Shown here: positions 53,556 through 63,556 of the stretch, piece after piece
How the letters are laid out: each line of letters starts with the position of its first letter
Numbering within the stretch: position 1 is the first letter of the stretch
NCBI RefSeq assembly: GCF_000517105.1
Contig: NZ_KI912149.1
Location: 1,327,946 to 1,391,945 of the forward strand
From: Fischerella sp. PCC 9605
Lineage (GTDB): Bacteria; Cyanobacteriota; Cyanobacteriia; Cyanobacteriales; Nostocaceae
DNA: 64,000 nt
Reading direction: 5' to 3'
Notes under the pieces: generated by a model
Seen by the model: only the letters and a program-made list of their open reading frames with translations
Told to the model about the DNA's origin: nothing
Database searches by the model: none
Made by a program: the position numbers and the translations under genes

Positions 53556-55163
53556 ATGGACAGCTCTTTCCATATTGATGATGCTGCCTTAGCAGAACTT
53601 TTGAAACAGGCTTTCAGTGGCACTGACAGAACATCTGTACCTGTGACCTGTGTCGGTTCTACCTATGTAGCACTGCGTCGACAAGGAGTTTTATTGCGTG
53701 ATTACTGGCTCGATGATGGAGAACTATTTAGCGCATTGAGCAGCACTATTATCCCAGTCCTCTCTCAACCTGATTTTAAAGGAGTGGATACTATCGAAAT
53801 GTGCCTGACTCATGACTATCATCGTGTTCCACTCCCAGAGTTTAAAAGTAAATTTCCAAACACTAAGATAGGTATTCGCGGCATTAAACTGCAATATCAA
53901 TCGCACGTGGCTTTGTATAGCCCCACGCAAATGATTGCTCGTAACCTGACCTTCCAGCAGGTATTTGAGAGCTTTCTTGAGCTTGTGTCTATATCAGCAC
54001 AAGCATTTGAGGAAAACGGGGGAATAATTGAGTCGTTCGAGGCAAAACAGGTACTAATTTCTCTTAATCACTCACCAAAAGTGGCGATCGTGTACCGGGG
54101 AAATCAGATTGTGCCATTGGAGACCATGTCGTATCAGACAATCTTAGATATGGCTCTTAGCATGGGAGAATGGCTGCTGCGAATGTGTGCTGAGGACGGA
54201 CGCCTGATTGACAAATATTTGCCGAGCCAAGGCAAAGAATCAAATCGTTATAATATCACCCGCCAGTTTATGGCAACTCTGTGCTTAATTCGCTATGCCA
54301 AGTTTACAGGTCAACCTGCTCATCTTGCCCTAGCCGATCGCAACCTTAATTACAATCTGACGCAGTACGAACATCAAGGCAAGGCTAAACTTGGCGCAGC
54401 AGCGATCGCTGCTATAGCGATTATGGAACATCCAGACGGCGATCGCTATCGTGAAATTTTCCAGAGGCTATGTCAGGAAATAGAAGCATTGTGGCAACCG
54501 GATGGATCTTTGGGCACTTCCCAGGAGTTCCCTAAACGTAAGCAGCAAAACTTATACCCAGGACTAACACTCCTGTTTCGCGCATCTCTCTACAAAGCTA
54601 ATCGCGATCGGCAAATATTAGAGCAATGTTGCCGAAGCTTTTTGTACGATCGTGAGTGGCATTGGGCTAATCCTCATCCAGCTTTTATTCCGTGGTACAG
54701 CGAAGCCTGTGCACTGCTGTTCGATGAGACAGGCTACCGAATGTTCCGGAATTTTGTTTTTGAGATGAATGATTGGCTGCTACCGATGCAGCAGTGGGAT
54801 AACCAGCAATACGTCGATGCGCGGGGTCGATTTTACGATCCTACACAACCAGAATACGGTTTACCCAATGCCGCTGCAACGGGAAGTTATCTACAAAGTC
54901 TAGTCAATGCTTATCGTTTGGCAGTGCAAAATGATGAGACAGAACGAGCCAGAGCCTATAAATTGGCAATATGGCGCGGATTACGCAGCATTCGCCAGTT
55001 GCAATTTAAAGACGACGTGGATATGTTCTACATCCGGGAACGAGCAAAAGTTGAGGGCGCTGTCCGTAGGACTGTCTACGACAATACGATTCGCCTCGAT
55101 AACGTCCAGCAAAGTCTGATGGCGATTCTCAAGCTTTGTCATCTACCAGAATTCACCAACTAA
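53556..55163 (+). CDS. Unknown protein, AMMECR1-like N-terminus and toroid-like C-terminus
   Basis: 535 residues from the ATG at 53556 (AAGGAG upstream). Residues 1-120 (CVGSTYVALRRQGVLLRDYW, IEMCLTHDYHRVPL) recall the AMMECR1 fold. The rest is helical with repeated aromatic patterns (RQFMATLCLIRYAKFTGQ, LYPGLTLLFRASLYKANRD, HWANPHPAFIPWYSEACALL) like an (alpha/alpha) six-hairpin toroid of glycosidases or terpene cyclases. No catalytic residues can be named. Possibly stands alone; the upstream gap holds a hairpin. Confidence 0.45.
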   Translation: MDSSFHIDDAALAELLKQAFSGTDRTSVPVTCVGSTYVALRRQGVLLRDYWLDDGELFSALSSTIIPVLSQPDFKGVDTIEMCLTHDYHRVPLPEFKSKFPNTKIGIRGIKLQYQSHVALYSPTQMIARNLTFQQVFESFLELVSISAQAFEENGGIIESFEAKQVLISLNHSPKVAIVYRGNQIVPLETMSYQTILDMALSMGEWLLRMCAEDGRLIDKYLPSQGKESNRYNITRQFMATLCLIRYAKFTGQPAHLALADRNLNYNLTQYEHQGKAKLGAAAIAAIAIMEHPDGDRYREIFQRLCQEIEALWQPDGSLGTSQEFPKRKQQNLYPGLTLLFRASLYKANRDRQILEQCCRSFLYDREWHWANPHPAFIPWYSEACALLFDETGYRMFRNFVFEMNDWLLPMQQWDNQQYVDARGRFYDPTQPEYGLPNAAATGSYLQSLVNAYRLAVQNDETERARAYKLAIWRGLRSIRQLQFKDDVDMFYIRERAKVEGAVRRTVYDNTIRLDNVQQSLMAILKLCHLPEFTN

Positions 55164-55295
55164 GCACCGCAACCGAGGAAAAGTTTTCGCTTGATCAATT
55201 GGTAAAGAAAATTGTGCTGTATCGCTACTTCAATTTAGAGAAGCAAGGTTTTGATCTATTCTGGAGTAGAAATAATCCAAAAAGCGCGGTGAATC

Positions 55296-56771
55296 ATGGT
55301 TGTGAAGTTGCAGCGACCGATATTGGTGGGAGGTTTGGGACTTTCGTTTTCCCTGTGGATTTTACAAAGTTGGCACGATTCGATAGTGCAGCTGGGCGAA
55401 TATAGTGTATTAAGCTTGTTGTTAATTGGCGGTGGTTTGTTGTTATTAAAGCAAAATCGCGCCAAAGACAATTCACAAGTGCTAGATAGTTTACCTGTAG
55501 ATCGGGAAACTGTCGAAAATGCGATCGCCAAAGCTGAAGTCGTGATTAATCATTTAGCAGACGAAGCAGAGAATCACCAGGCTTTAGCAACATTGCGAGA
55601 AAAAATTCCCCAGTTGTACCAAGAGTTAGACAGGCAAGAAATTCATCTAGCTGTCACTGGCGGTAAATCGGTGGGTAAATCTACTTTAATTGAAGTTTTA
55701 AAGTCCAACTGGCGGCAAAATGTAGAGACGCGAAATTTCGCGTCTCTACAATTGCAAGAGACAGCGCCTTTATTTGCACAAGCAGGCGAAACATCAGATG
55801 CAACTGCGTTAACAAAAGCAAAGGCAACTGATTTTATTATGTTCCTGACAAACGGTGATTTGACAGATACAGAATTTCAAACCATACAACAGCTAAAAGC
55901 AGAAAATCACCGCTTAATGCTGGTGTTCAACAAACAAGATCAGTATTTAGTAGATGAACGCGCTAGCGTTTTGCTGTCATTAAAACAGCGGATACAAGCA
56001 AATGTTGTGGCAACTGCGGCCTCTCCCGTTCCCGTTAAAGTCCGCAAGTACAACGATGATGGTTCTGTGCAAGAGTGGATGGAACAACCAGCGCCGGATA
56101 TCCAGCAATTAACGCAGGATTTGGGCGAAATTTTGGCACAGCAAGGACAGCAGCTGGTATGGGCAACGACGATGAGAAAGGCATTGTTGCTCAAAGCTGA
56201 AGCGAAAAACTACTTGAATGGAATAAGACGCGATCGCGCTAACCCAGTTATTGAACAATATCAATGGATAGCCGCCGCCGCCGCTTTCGCTAACCCAGTA
56301 CCAGCCCTAGATATCCTGGCGACAGCAGCAATTAACGCCCAAATGATCGTCGATTTGGGTAATGTTTATCAGCAGAAATTTTCCCTAGAACAAGCAAAAA
56401 ACGTAGCTGGGGAAATGGGGAGTTTAATGCTAAAACTGGGTTTGGTTGAACTTTCTAGTAAAGCTATTGGTACTGTTCTCAAGAGTCACGCTGTTACCTT
56501 TGTTGCTGGTGGTGCAGTCCAGGGTGTAAGTGCTGCCTATCTAACACGGTTAGCAGGGCTGAGCTTGATAGAATATTTCCAACAGCAGGAAGTAGCAGTA
56601 AATACTGCCACTGGCTTTAATGTTGAGAAACTGGGGCAAACCTTGCAAAAGGTATTTCAACAGAACCAGCAGGTTTCATTTCTGCAAGGCTTTGTCAAGC
56701 AAGGCGTGAAGCGTTTGTTGCCAGAAGTTTCTGAGGGTGAACTTGTTGGTGCCCAGAAGGCATTGGGGTAG
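55296..56771 (+). CDS. DUF697-type membrane-associated GTPase
   Basis: 491 residues. Two N-terminal hydrophobic segments (about 8-25 and 38-52), then a G domain: P-loop GGKSVGKST (about 122-130), a D-x-x-x-F-L switch-like region (ATDFIMFLTNGDL) and NKQD (G4). The C-terminal half is Ala-rich helical like the DUF697/YcjF domain (NPVPALDILATAAINAQMIV, then DLGNVYQQ). Residues about 143-152 come from a palindromic repeat inserted in frame. Role unknown; probably membrane remodelling or regulation. Confidence 0.7.
   Translation: MVVKLQRPILVGGLGLSFSLWILQSWHDSIVQLGEYSVLSLLLIGGGLLLLKQNRAKDNSQVLDSLPVDRETVENAIAKAEVVINHLADEAENHQALATLREKIPQLYQELDRQEIHLAVTGGKSVGKSTLIEVLKSNWRQNVETRNFASLQLQETAPLFAQAGETSDATALTKAKATDFIMFLTNGDLTDTEFQTIQQLKAENHRLMLVFNKQDQYLVDERASVLLSLKQRIQANVVATAASPVPVKVRKYNDDGSVQEWMEQPAPDIQQLTQDLGEILAQQGQQLVWATTMRKALLLKAEAKNYLNGIRRDRANPVIEQYQWIAAAAAFANPVPALDILATAAINAQMIVDLGNVYQQKFSLEQAKNVAGEMGSLMLKLGLVELSSKAIGTVLKSHAVTFVAGGAVQGVSAAYLTRLAGLSLIEYFQQQEVAVNTATGFNVEKLGQTLQKVFQQNQQVSFLQGFVKQGVKRLLPEVSEGELVGAQKALG
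55721..55750. repeat. 30-bp palindrome inserted in the GTPase gene
   Basis: TGTAGAGACG...CGTCTCTACA with inner CGAAATTTCG, self-complementary throughout. It is read in frame as part of NVETRNFASLQ. Same arms as at 34875-34904. Confidence 0.9.
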
Positions 56772-56774
56772 TAA

Positions 56775-56845
56775 CTTTGTGTCTTAGTGTCTTGGTGGTG
56801 AAAAAATTATTTTTGAACCACCAAGGCACCAAGTCACCAAGAAAA
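56775..56845. repeat. CTTTGTGCC...CCACCAAG family, copy 2
   Basis: TTTGTGTCTTAGTGTCTTGGTGGT is followed by an AT loop and ACCACCAAGGCACCAAG, capable of forming a long hairpin; related to 88-162. Lies between two convergent genes, where it may also act as a terminator. Confidence 0.6.
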
Positions 56846-56847
56846 AT

Positions 56848-58338
56848 CTATTTTTGCTCAATCTTTGATGCTACCAATTCTTTTACTTGCTCAAATAAAT
56901 CTTGCGCCTGCGTTCGAGTGCTGGCAATTTTTTCTAAAAACTCCGCTTTTCTGTCTTCACTTAAAGATTGGGCATTAATAAGTATATTCCAAAGATTTGC
57001 TTCAACAGCTCCATAAAGAAGTGAACTACCTGCGCCTACATCGCTAACAACAAATCGATTTGAGAATATAGCAGCATCTTTTGCTAAACGTAAGCCTTCC
57101 AAAATGTTGGTGCAAGCATTGAGAGGCACTTCAATTGCTTTATTTGTTGCATCAGCAAGAGCTTTTTTTCTGGTGTTCTTTTCCTCATCGGTTGACTTCG
57201 GCAAAGAAAGAGCAGACATATACTCGTTGAAGCATTCAATATCTCCAATCGCCGAATTTTTGGCAGATTCCAGCATTGCTTCCAGCTTGCTGCTGAGTGC
57301 AAATATATTGTTGGACTCGTCAATATCCTTTCGCTTGGAAGAGATCCGCAACGCCATCAGAAGCAACCCAAAGCCCATGCTAGCACTTACGCACGCTACG
57401 GAACCTCCTCCCGGAGTCGGGCGATCGCTTGCTGTTTGAGTTATGAACTTTTGCAGAGGGGTTTCCCAAAGGGAGTCTGAACTGGGTTGTTGTTGAATTT
57501 CAATTGCTCTGATGAGGTTTTTAAAGATAAAAGCGGTCGTTACCGGGCCAACACCACCGGGAACGGGTGTATATGCTTGAAGAATTGTCGCAGTGGAAGT
57601 AACGTCTAAGTCTCCGCATAGCTTTCCGTCTAGTTCTGCAATTCCAGCATCAATAACTACTTGTCCCGGTTGCAAAACATTTCCATCTAATAATTTGGGC
57701 TTACCTGTTGCAGCAACTACTATTTCACAATCTTTCAGGGCATCTTTTAACGAAGCAGTCTGAGTATGGCAGATAGTCACTGTTGCGCCTCGATTTACTA
57801 GCATCGATGCGAGAGGACGGCCTACAGTTCGTCCTCGCCCCACAATTCCGACTTTTTTACCTTTGATGGGACAATAGGTTTCTAATAGTTGAATGCAGGC
57901 TTGTGGTGTTGCAGGTAAGATGGCGCTGTCTTCTTTACCGAGAGCAAGAAGACCCATATTATATGGATGTAGACCATCTACATCTTTGCATGGTTTCATT
58001 CTCAGTACAGCTTGCTCGCTGTCGATGTGAGATGGGAGGGGAAACTCCAAGATTATTCCATGTACGGATTGATCGTCAGCAAGCATCTGGAGGGTTTCAT
58101 TCAAAGTTTCCTGACTGACATCTGGACTCAATTCGCTGTGAACAACTTCAATTCCCAAAGACGAGGCTGTTTTTTTCTTGGATTGAACGTAGCTGAGAAC
58201 AGCGGAATCGGATGAACAGGAAACAACTGCCAGTTTCGGGTAAATGTTCGCTTCTTTGAGTTTGTTGACTTGAGTAGTAATTTCTTCCTTGATTGATTTG
58301 GCGATCGCATTTCCACGCAGTTCAATTGCAGATTGCAC
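56848..58338 (-). CDS. folD: FolD fused to a formiminotransferase-cyclodeaminase-like domain
   Basis: 496 residues from a GTG at 58338 (GGAGG 8 nt upstream). Residues 1-285 are FolD: the YxxxK active site in SYVQSKKK, ILEFPLPSHID, VDGLHPYNMG, NAD(P) site GRGRTVGRPLASML and PGGVGPVT. Residues about 300-496 match the cyclodeaminase/FchA fold (FITQTASDRPTPGGGSVACV, GLRLAKDAAIFSNRFVVSDV). Both act on methenyl/methylene-tetrahydrofolate, so the fusion may channel one-carbon units. Usual cyanobacterial FolD is about 290 residues, so the added domain is unusual. Confidence 0.85.
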   Translation of the reverse strand: MQSAIELRGNAIAKSIKEEITTQVNKLKEANIYPKLAVVSCSSDSAVLSYVQSKKKTASSLGIEVVHSELSPDVSQETLNETLQMLADDQSVHGIILEFPLPSHIDSEQAVLRMKPCKDVDGLHPYNMGLLALGKEDSAILPATPQACIQLLETYCPIKGKKVGIVGRGRTVGRPLASMLVNRGATVTICHTQTASLKDALKDCEIVVAATGKPKLLDGNVLQPGQVVIDAGIAELDGKLCGDLDVTSTATILQAYTPVPGGVGPVTTAFIFKNLIRAIEIQQQPSSDSLWETPLQKFITQTASDRPTPGGGSVACVSASMGFGLLLMALRISSKRKDIDESNNIFALSSKLEAMLESAKNSAIGDIECFNEYMSALSLPKSTDEEKNTRKKALADATNKAIEVPLNACTNILEGLRLAKDAAIFSNRFVVSDVGAGSSLLYGAVEANLWNILINAQSLSEDRKAEFLEKIASTRTQAQDLFEQVKELVASKIEQK

Positions 58339-58405
58339 GAGAGTGTACCTCCAACAGTAAAGGGCTAGCAAAAGTAACAAAATTTCTCGTCAATAATTAT
58401 GAAGT

Positions 58406-58870
58406 TTATCTTTCAAGATCCACGCTACGACTCCACCCATGTTGGATTGTTTGTTGCACATACCACAGGCGTTCTGTTAGGTCTTTAACAGCATCTAATA
58501 TACGGACATTATGACCCCAAGGAATTTGTCCAACAAGCTGTTGGACAATTTGCTCTTCTGGATACGCCTCAGCAAAGGCTCTCATGTACATGAGATTAGT
58601 ACGTGAAAAGCCTTTCATTTCCGGAAAAGCTTTTTGCAAATCCGCTGCAAGGCGGTTAATTACTTTTGCTCCCCAACCTTGCTGCTGCTGTCGCTGGAGA
58701 ATGTCTCGTCCAATTTGCCAGTAAAGCAATGTTAGCTCTTTGTTGACTGCTAACGCTGCCCGCAGTTGAGCGTTGGAAATTTTAGTTTTTAATTCTAGCA
58801 GTAAGTCGTCATAACCAAGGATATCAGAGGCGCTGGTTTTTGATAGATCGGATTTACGGTCTTGAGGCAT
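58406..58870 (-). pseudogene. DUF1016 (YhcG-type nuclease) N-terminal fragment
   Basis: 154 residues that match only the N-terminal domain of YhcG/DUF1016 proteins (YDDLLLELKTKISNAQLRAA, LLYWQIGRDIL, VINRLAADLQKAFPEMKGFS, NLMYMRAFAEAYP). The sequence ends at GWSRSVDLER where full-length proteins continue into a PDDEXK nuclease domain. The catalytic domain is therefore missing. Probably a decayed defence gene. Confidence 0.75.
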
Positions 58871-58953
58871 AAACCAGCAAATAGCAGCGAAAATATAGCG
58901 CTAATATACTTTAGTTTAAAGTCAGCAGTGTTGATTACATTTTGTAAAGAATA

Positions 58954-59394
58954 ATGACAAGCGATCGCCATTCTATATTTTCATTTTTTGCTGGTTCAGG
59001 TTTTCTAGATTTAGGTTTTGAAACTAGTGATTTTAATATTGTTTATTTCAATGAAATCTATGCCTCTTTTCTAGAAGCATATCGGTTTTCACGAGCTAAT
59101 TTAAACCTCCATTACCAGAATAAGAATATGGATATTGGATATCATCATGGAGAAGAAGCAGACGTAACTAAACTTACTGAAGCTATACAATCTATACACC
59201 TGCGCGAATTAGTAACAAACTGCCACAATTCTACTAATATAATAGGATTTATAGGTGGTCATCCCTGTCCAGATTTTTATATTAATAGTAAAAACAAACG
59301 TCTAAGTAGATCGGCACAATTAAAGTTAAATTGTGAAGACTGTCATTTGTCATTCGTCATTGGTAGGGGTTTCAGGTGTATTTACTTTTCGTAA
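58954..59394 (+). pseudogene. 5-methylcytosine DNA methyltransferase N-terminal fragment
   Basis: 146 codons. Motif I FSFFAGSGFLDLGFE (SAM binding), YFNEIYASF (motif II region) and motif IV GGHPCPDF with the catalytic Cys are seen. After KLNCED the frame runs into TCATTTGTCATTCGTCATTG heptamer repeat and stops, so motifs VI-X and the target recognition domain are lost. Only a remnant of a type II-like restriction-modification methylase remains. Confidence 0.8.
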
Positions 59395-59739
59395 CTCGCG
59401 TTATGTTTGATCGCTGCATAATTATGTGCGATCGCCCAGATGAGTTAAGTGGACAAAAATAAAATTTCCTTTGTAAAGTAATGTAAAATATTGTGTTTTT
59501 TTCCCATTCTCTATTCCCAACCTTTACGAGTCGTACTTAACTCATTGTCATTTAGCCACTTATCTGCTTGATGTTAAGTAAATTACCTCACTATAATAAT
59601 GTGTTATTTGTAGCTGTAACCAATAAAACTAAGCAATGGGTCTATGTTTAAGAGAAAATGCTAGGAATTGTGGATTAATTTATTAAAATAGTCTTAAATT
59701 TTTATAAAGGTTTATAATCAATTACTAGTAAGAGAGACG
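59395..59739. other. Gap before deoC
   Basis: AT-rich; no continuation of the methyltransferase is found. A TATAAT at about 59593 is one possible promoter for deoC. Nothing else recognised. Confidence 0.4.
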
Positions 59740-60420
59740 ATGGCAGCAGAGTATCCAGACATTGATATTGCGCCATATATAGATCACACCCTGCTGATAC
59801 CAACGGCTACAAGCGAGCAGGTTGAGCAATGGTGTGAAGAAGCAGAGAGATTTCAATTCGCAGCAGTTTGCGTATATCCAGCTTACGTGAGGCAAGCTGC
59901 CGAACTCCTCCACGGTAAAAAGCCGAAAGTTTGTACTGTGATTGGCTTTCCCACTGGAGCGACGACTTCAGCAGTTAAGCTGTACGAAGCCCAAGAAGCA
60001 GTAGAAAATGGCGCTACTGAGTTGGATGTAGTCATAAACTTAGGTTGGTTGATCGCTGGCAAAACTGATGAGGTGCATAAGGAAATCGCTGAAATTTGTG
60101 AGGAAACAGGGCAAACGGTAAAAGTAATTTTGGAAACCAATCTCCTGACGGATGCTCAGAAGCGACTAGCTGCGGAAATATGTATGGATGCAGGGGCGTC
60201 GTTTCTTAAAACCAGCACGGGTTGGAACGGAGGTGCAACAGTAGCGGATGTGCAACTTCTTTATGAAGTTGCCCGAGACAGAGCAGCAATTAAGGCATCA
60301 GGAGGTATTCGCACAATTGACCAAGCTCTAGACTTAATTATGGCTGGTGCTACGAGATTGGGCACTTCTCGCGGTGTCGATTTGCTAAGGCAGCGCGATA
60401 CCCTGGAAAAGAGTAAGTAA
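59740..60420 (+). CDS. deoC: Deoxyribose-phosphate aldolase
   Basis: 226 residues; cleaves 2-deoxyribose 5-phosphate to glyceraldehyde 3-phosphate and acetaldehyde. [11 protein letters not shown] at the start, [13 protein letters not shown], the Schiff-base Lys in [16 protein letters not shown], and [14 protein letters not shown] identify a class I aldolase. Typical length. Separated from recO by heptamer repeats. Confidence 0.95.
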   Translation: MAAEYPDIDIAPYIDHTLLIPTATSEQVEQWCEEAERFQFAAVCVYPAYVRQAAELLHGKKPKVCTVIGFPTGATTSAVKLYEAQEAVENGATELDVVINLGWLIAGKTDEVHKEIAEICEETGQTVKVILETNLLTDAQKRLAAEICMDAGASFLKTSTGWNGGATVADVQLLYEVARDRAAIKASGGIRTIDQALDLIMAGATRLGTSRGVDLLRQRDTLEKSK

Positions 60421-60483
60421 TCATTTGTCATCTGTCCTACCCTACGGGAAGCCGCCCGGAGGGTGTCTACGTCCTTTGTCCTT

Positions 60484-60540
60484 TGTAATGACCAATGACT
60501 AATGACTAATGACTAATGATCAATGACTAATGACTAATGA
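60484..60540. repeat. TGACTAA heptamer repeat ending in the recO start
   Basis: Tandem CAATGACTAATGACTAATGA units reach into the ATG of recO at 60537. Confidence 0.75.
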
Positions 60541-61484
60541 GTAGAACTTATAAAGCAACTGGAATTAATTTGAAAACACAGGCTTTTGGCGAATCGGATC
60601 GGCTAGTGACAATTTTGACACAGGAGTTTGGTCTGATTCGGGCGATCGCACCTGGTTCTCGCAAGCATAACTCCAGCCTTGGTGGTAGGAGTGGGACGTT
60701 TGTAGTAAATGAGTTATTGATTGCCAAAGGGCGATCGCTAGATAAAATTACGCAAGCACAAACAGTAAAATCTTATCCCGGTCTTGCTAAGGATTTGGTC
60801 AAATTGGCAGCTAGTCAGTACTTGGCAGAGATAGTACTGTGTCAGGCTTTAAGCGAACAACCTCAAACAGAACTGTATGAGTTACTTAACGAACATCTGA
60901 GACGCTTAGAAGCTTTACCCAGTGCAAACACGTATAGTGTAATGGCGCATCTGACACATGGACTATTTCAGCTTTTGGCTTTAGCTGGACTGACGCCGCA
61001 AGTACAGATGTGTTGTTTATCCGGACGCCCCTTAAAACCCGATTTTACAGACCCTAACTGGGTAGTAGGATTCAGTATTAGTGCTGGTGGAACGATTTGT
61101 TTAACAGCTTGGGAACACGTGAAGAAGGAGGGGGAGGTGGGAAGATGGGAAGGTGGGGAGAACCATCACCCCATCACCCCATCACCCCATCACCCCAACC
61201 CTAAGGTAAAGCATCCTACAGGTGTCTACACCCCATCACCCCAAAGCGTCGGCTACGAAACCATTATTCATCGCCAAGAAATACCGGTACTTTCCAAACG
61301 CCTGAATGCTCAAGAATTGAATATACTCCAGCAGCTGTCGCAATCAGAGATAATGCAAGATGCAGCCAGAGAAGATGACTGGTTATCTGTTGAGCAAATT
61401 TTGCGTCAGTATGCTCAGTATCAATTTGGTCGCCCCATTCGCTCTGCTGCCTTGATAGATTCTTATTTTGCTGCTAAACCATGA
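60537..61484 (+). CDS. recO: DNA repair protein RecO
   Basis: 315 residues; loads RecA on SSB-coated DNA with RecR. The OB-fold N-terminus ([32 protein letters not shown]) and helical core ([20 protein letters not shown]) are clear. MCCLSGRPL and the following loop lack a complete zinc site. Residues about 196-238 ([20 protein letters not shown] and more) are translated from simple repeats. The stop overlaps the next gene by four bases. Confidence 0.9.
   Translation: MSRTYKATGINLKTQAFGESDRLVTILTQEFGLIRAIAPGSRKHNSSLGGRSGTFVVNELLIAKGRSLDKITQAQTVKSYPGLAKDLVKLAASQYLAEIVLCQALSEQPQTELYELLNEHLRRLEALPSANTYSVMAHLTHGLFQLLALAGLTPQVQMCCLSGRPLKPDFTDPNWVVGFSISAGGTICLTAWEHVKKEGEVGRWEGGENHHPITPSPHHPNPKVKHPTGVYTPSPQSVGYETIIHRQEIPVLSKRLNAQELNILQQLSQSEIMQDAAREDDWLSVEQILRQYAQYQFGRPIRSAALIDSYFAAKP
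61123..61252. repeat. Simple repeat translated inside recO
   Basis: GGGAGGTGG and CATCACCC tandem units occupy about 43 in-frame codons. Confidence 0.7.
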
Positions 61485-63100
61485 TGCAACCGTCTGATTT
61501 GGATACAAAAATCCTGCCACTGTCACCAAGCCATGCCAAAAAACAGAATAGGGCATCAGCGCCTAAATTACAAAATCACCTAAGTGCAGTTCCCAAGTCA
61601 ACACCCAGTAAAATCTATCCTCAAGAAATGTCTAAACAAGACTTTTCTAGAGATGAACAAAACTGGACACAGGAATCACCAACCAATGTTAAAAAATCTG
61701 ACTCTAGTGAAGCAAAGGGTCTGACTTCGCCAGTAGTAACTGCTGCTGTACCGGAAAAAATGGCTCAAGAAAAGTCTGGTGCAGATGGCGGTGGAGCAGC
61801 ATCAAGTGATATACAAGAACGTGGGTTTTGGCCTGTATTAAAAAACCCCAATTTTTTGGCTCTTTGGGGTGGTCAAGTTTTTTGCCAATTGGCAGATAAA
61901 GTGTATTTGGTGCTGATGATTGCCTTGATTAATTCTCATTTTCAGATGGGCGATCGCACGATTAGCGCTTGGGTATCAGCATTGATGATGGCTTTTACCA
62001 TTCCCGCCGTACTGTTTGGTTCTTTGGCGGGTGCATTTGTAGACCGCTGGTCGAAAAAAATTGTACTAGTGGGAACGAATATTTGGCGGGGTATTCTAGT
62101 TTTGATTATTCCCCTGCTACTATGGCTAACTCAAAATTGGCAACCGATCGGAGTTTTGCCTGTCGGTTTTGTCATCATTCTGGGAGTAACTTTTCTAGTT
62201 TCAACACTGACACAGTTTTTTGCACCAGCAGAACAAGCAGCAATTCCCTTAGTGGTGAAAGACAAGCACTTACTTTCGGCAAATTCTCTTTACACAACAA
62301 CAATGATGGCATCGGTGATTGTGGGATTTGCCATTGGTGAACCACTTTTGGCTGCGGCCGATCGCCTTTGGTTGCTACTTGGTGGAAACGACGGACTCGG
62401 AAAAGAAATAGTCGTGGGTGGTAGTTATGCGATCGCCGGACTGATTTTATTGCTCTTGGTAACAAACGAAAAACCCCATGCAGCCGAAAAAGAATCTCCA
62501 CATATCTTTGCCGATCTGCGGGATGGATTGCGCTATTTAGGGAAAAATTATCGGCTTCGCAGTGCCTTGATTCAGTTAATTATCTTATTTTCTGTATTTG
62601 CTGCCTTAACAGTTCTCGCCGTTCGCATGGCAGAAATAATTCCCAGCTTGAGGGCAGAACAGTTCGGTTTCTTATTAGCATCTGGAGGTGTTGGCATTGC
62701 TGTTGGGGCAATGATGTTAGGTCTGTTCGGTCAACGCTTCTCCTATAGCCAATTGAGTCTACTTGGTAGTGTGGGTATGGTAGCATCCCTAATTGGTCTA
62801 TCAGTCTTTACGCAACAGCTATGGATTGCCCTGCTACTAGTAATGCTTTTGGGAATCTTTGGGGCGTTAGTAGGAATACCAATGCAAACTGCGATTCAAA
62901 CAGAAACACCTCCGGAAATGCGTGGTAAAGTGTTTGGTTTGCAGAACAATGTCATTAACATTGCTCTGAGTTTACCCTTAGCATTAGCAGGTGTAGCAGA
63001 AACCTTTGTGGGATTGCAGGCAGTATTTTTGGGATTGGCGGCGATCGTCTTTTTGGGTGGTCTATTAACCTGGTATGTTTCCATCCCGGATGAAAATTAA
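61481..63100 (+). CDS. MFS transporter
   Basis: 539 residues. A disordered, polar N-terminus (about 1-115) precedes 12 predicted membrane segments. The fold fits MFS exporters ([20 protein letters not shown], the loop [20 protein letters not shown], and [20 protein letters not shown]). The DRWSKK loop is the MFS motif A-like segment. Substrate unknown. The start overlaps the recO stop (ATGATG). Confidence 0.8.
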   Translation: MMQPSDLDTKILPLSPSHAKKQNRASAPKLQNHLSAVPKSTPSKIYPQEMSKQDFSRDEQNWTQESPTNVKKSDSSEAKGLTSPVVTAAVPEKMAQEKSGADGGGAASSDIQERGFWPVLKNPNFLALWGGQVFCQLADKVYLVLMIALINSHFQMGDRTISAWVSALMMAFTIPAVLFGSLAGAFVDRWSKKIVLVGTNIWRGILVLIIPLLLWLTQNWQPIGVLPVGFVIILGVTFLVSTLTQFFAPAEQAAIPLVVKDKHLLSANSLYTTTMMASVIVGFAIGEPLLAAADRLWLLLGGNDGLGKEIVVGGSYAIAGLILLLLVTNEKPHAAEKESPHIFADLRDGLRYLGKNYRLRSALIQLIILFSVFAALTVLAVRMAEIIPSLRAEQFGFLLASGGVGIAVGAMMLGLFGQRFSYSQLSLLGSVGMVASLIGLSVFTQQLWIALLLVMLLGIFGALVGIPMQTAIQTETPPEMRGKVFGLQNNVINIALSLPLALAGVAETFVGLQAVFLGLAAIVFLGGLLTWYVSIPDEN

Positions 63101-63303
63101 TATATAGCTACGCTGTTTTCCATAGCTAAAACCTGAATAAAAATTTGAGCTATACCCTACCAGATCTAGATATCCAAATTGTTTTTATTGCCTTGGCATC
63201 ATGATTCAGATATACACGAAAAAGAAATATTTCGTGGTAAGCTGATGTGGATGGTAAAATATTGCACAATTTCTGCCAGGTATCATTATCATGCCTGCAA
63301 GAG

Positions 63304-63327
63304 CTAGACGCAATTTCCAGCGTCTAG
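63304..63327. terminator. Hairpin downstream of the MFS gene
   Basis: CTAGACGC and GCGTCTAG (8 bp) with loop AATTTCCA; no strong T-run, so terminator activity is uncertain. The rest of 63101-63556 is AT-rich and holds no ORF. Confidence 0.4.
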
Positions 63328-63556
63328 TCAGCTTGTTACCAAATCATTCTTAATTAATCACTGATAAATAAAATAAATTAAGTCAATTAATACATTGGTT
63401 TAGCAAAAAATTAAAATTTTTTGTTTGAAGTCGATACTGGCTGTATTTTATGATAAGCATTGGGTCAGAAAGTCCGCATTGACAAAAAACAACAAAAAAA
63501 GACAAAAAGCTGATAGATTAAACCCGCTTTCCTATTTCCTAAATAGTTAATAAAGA

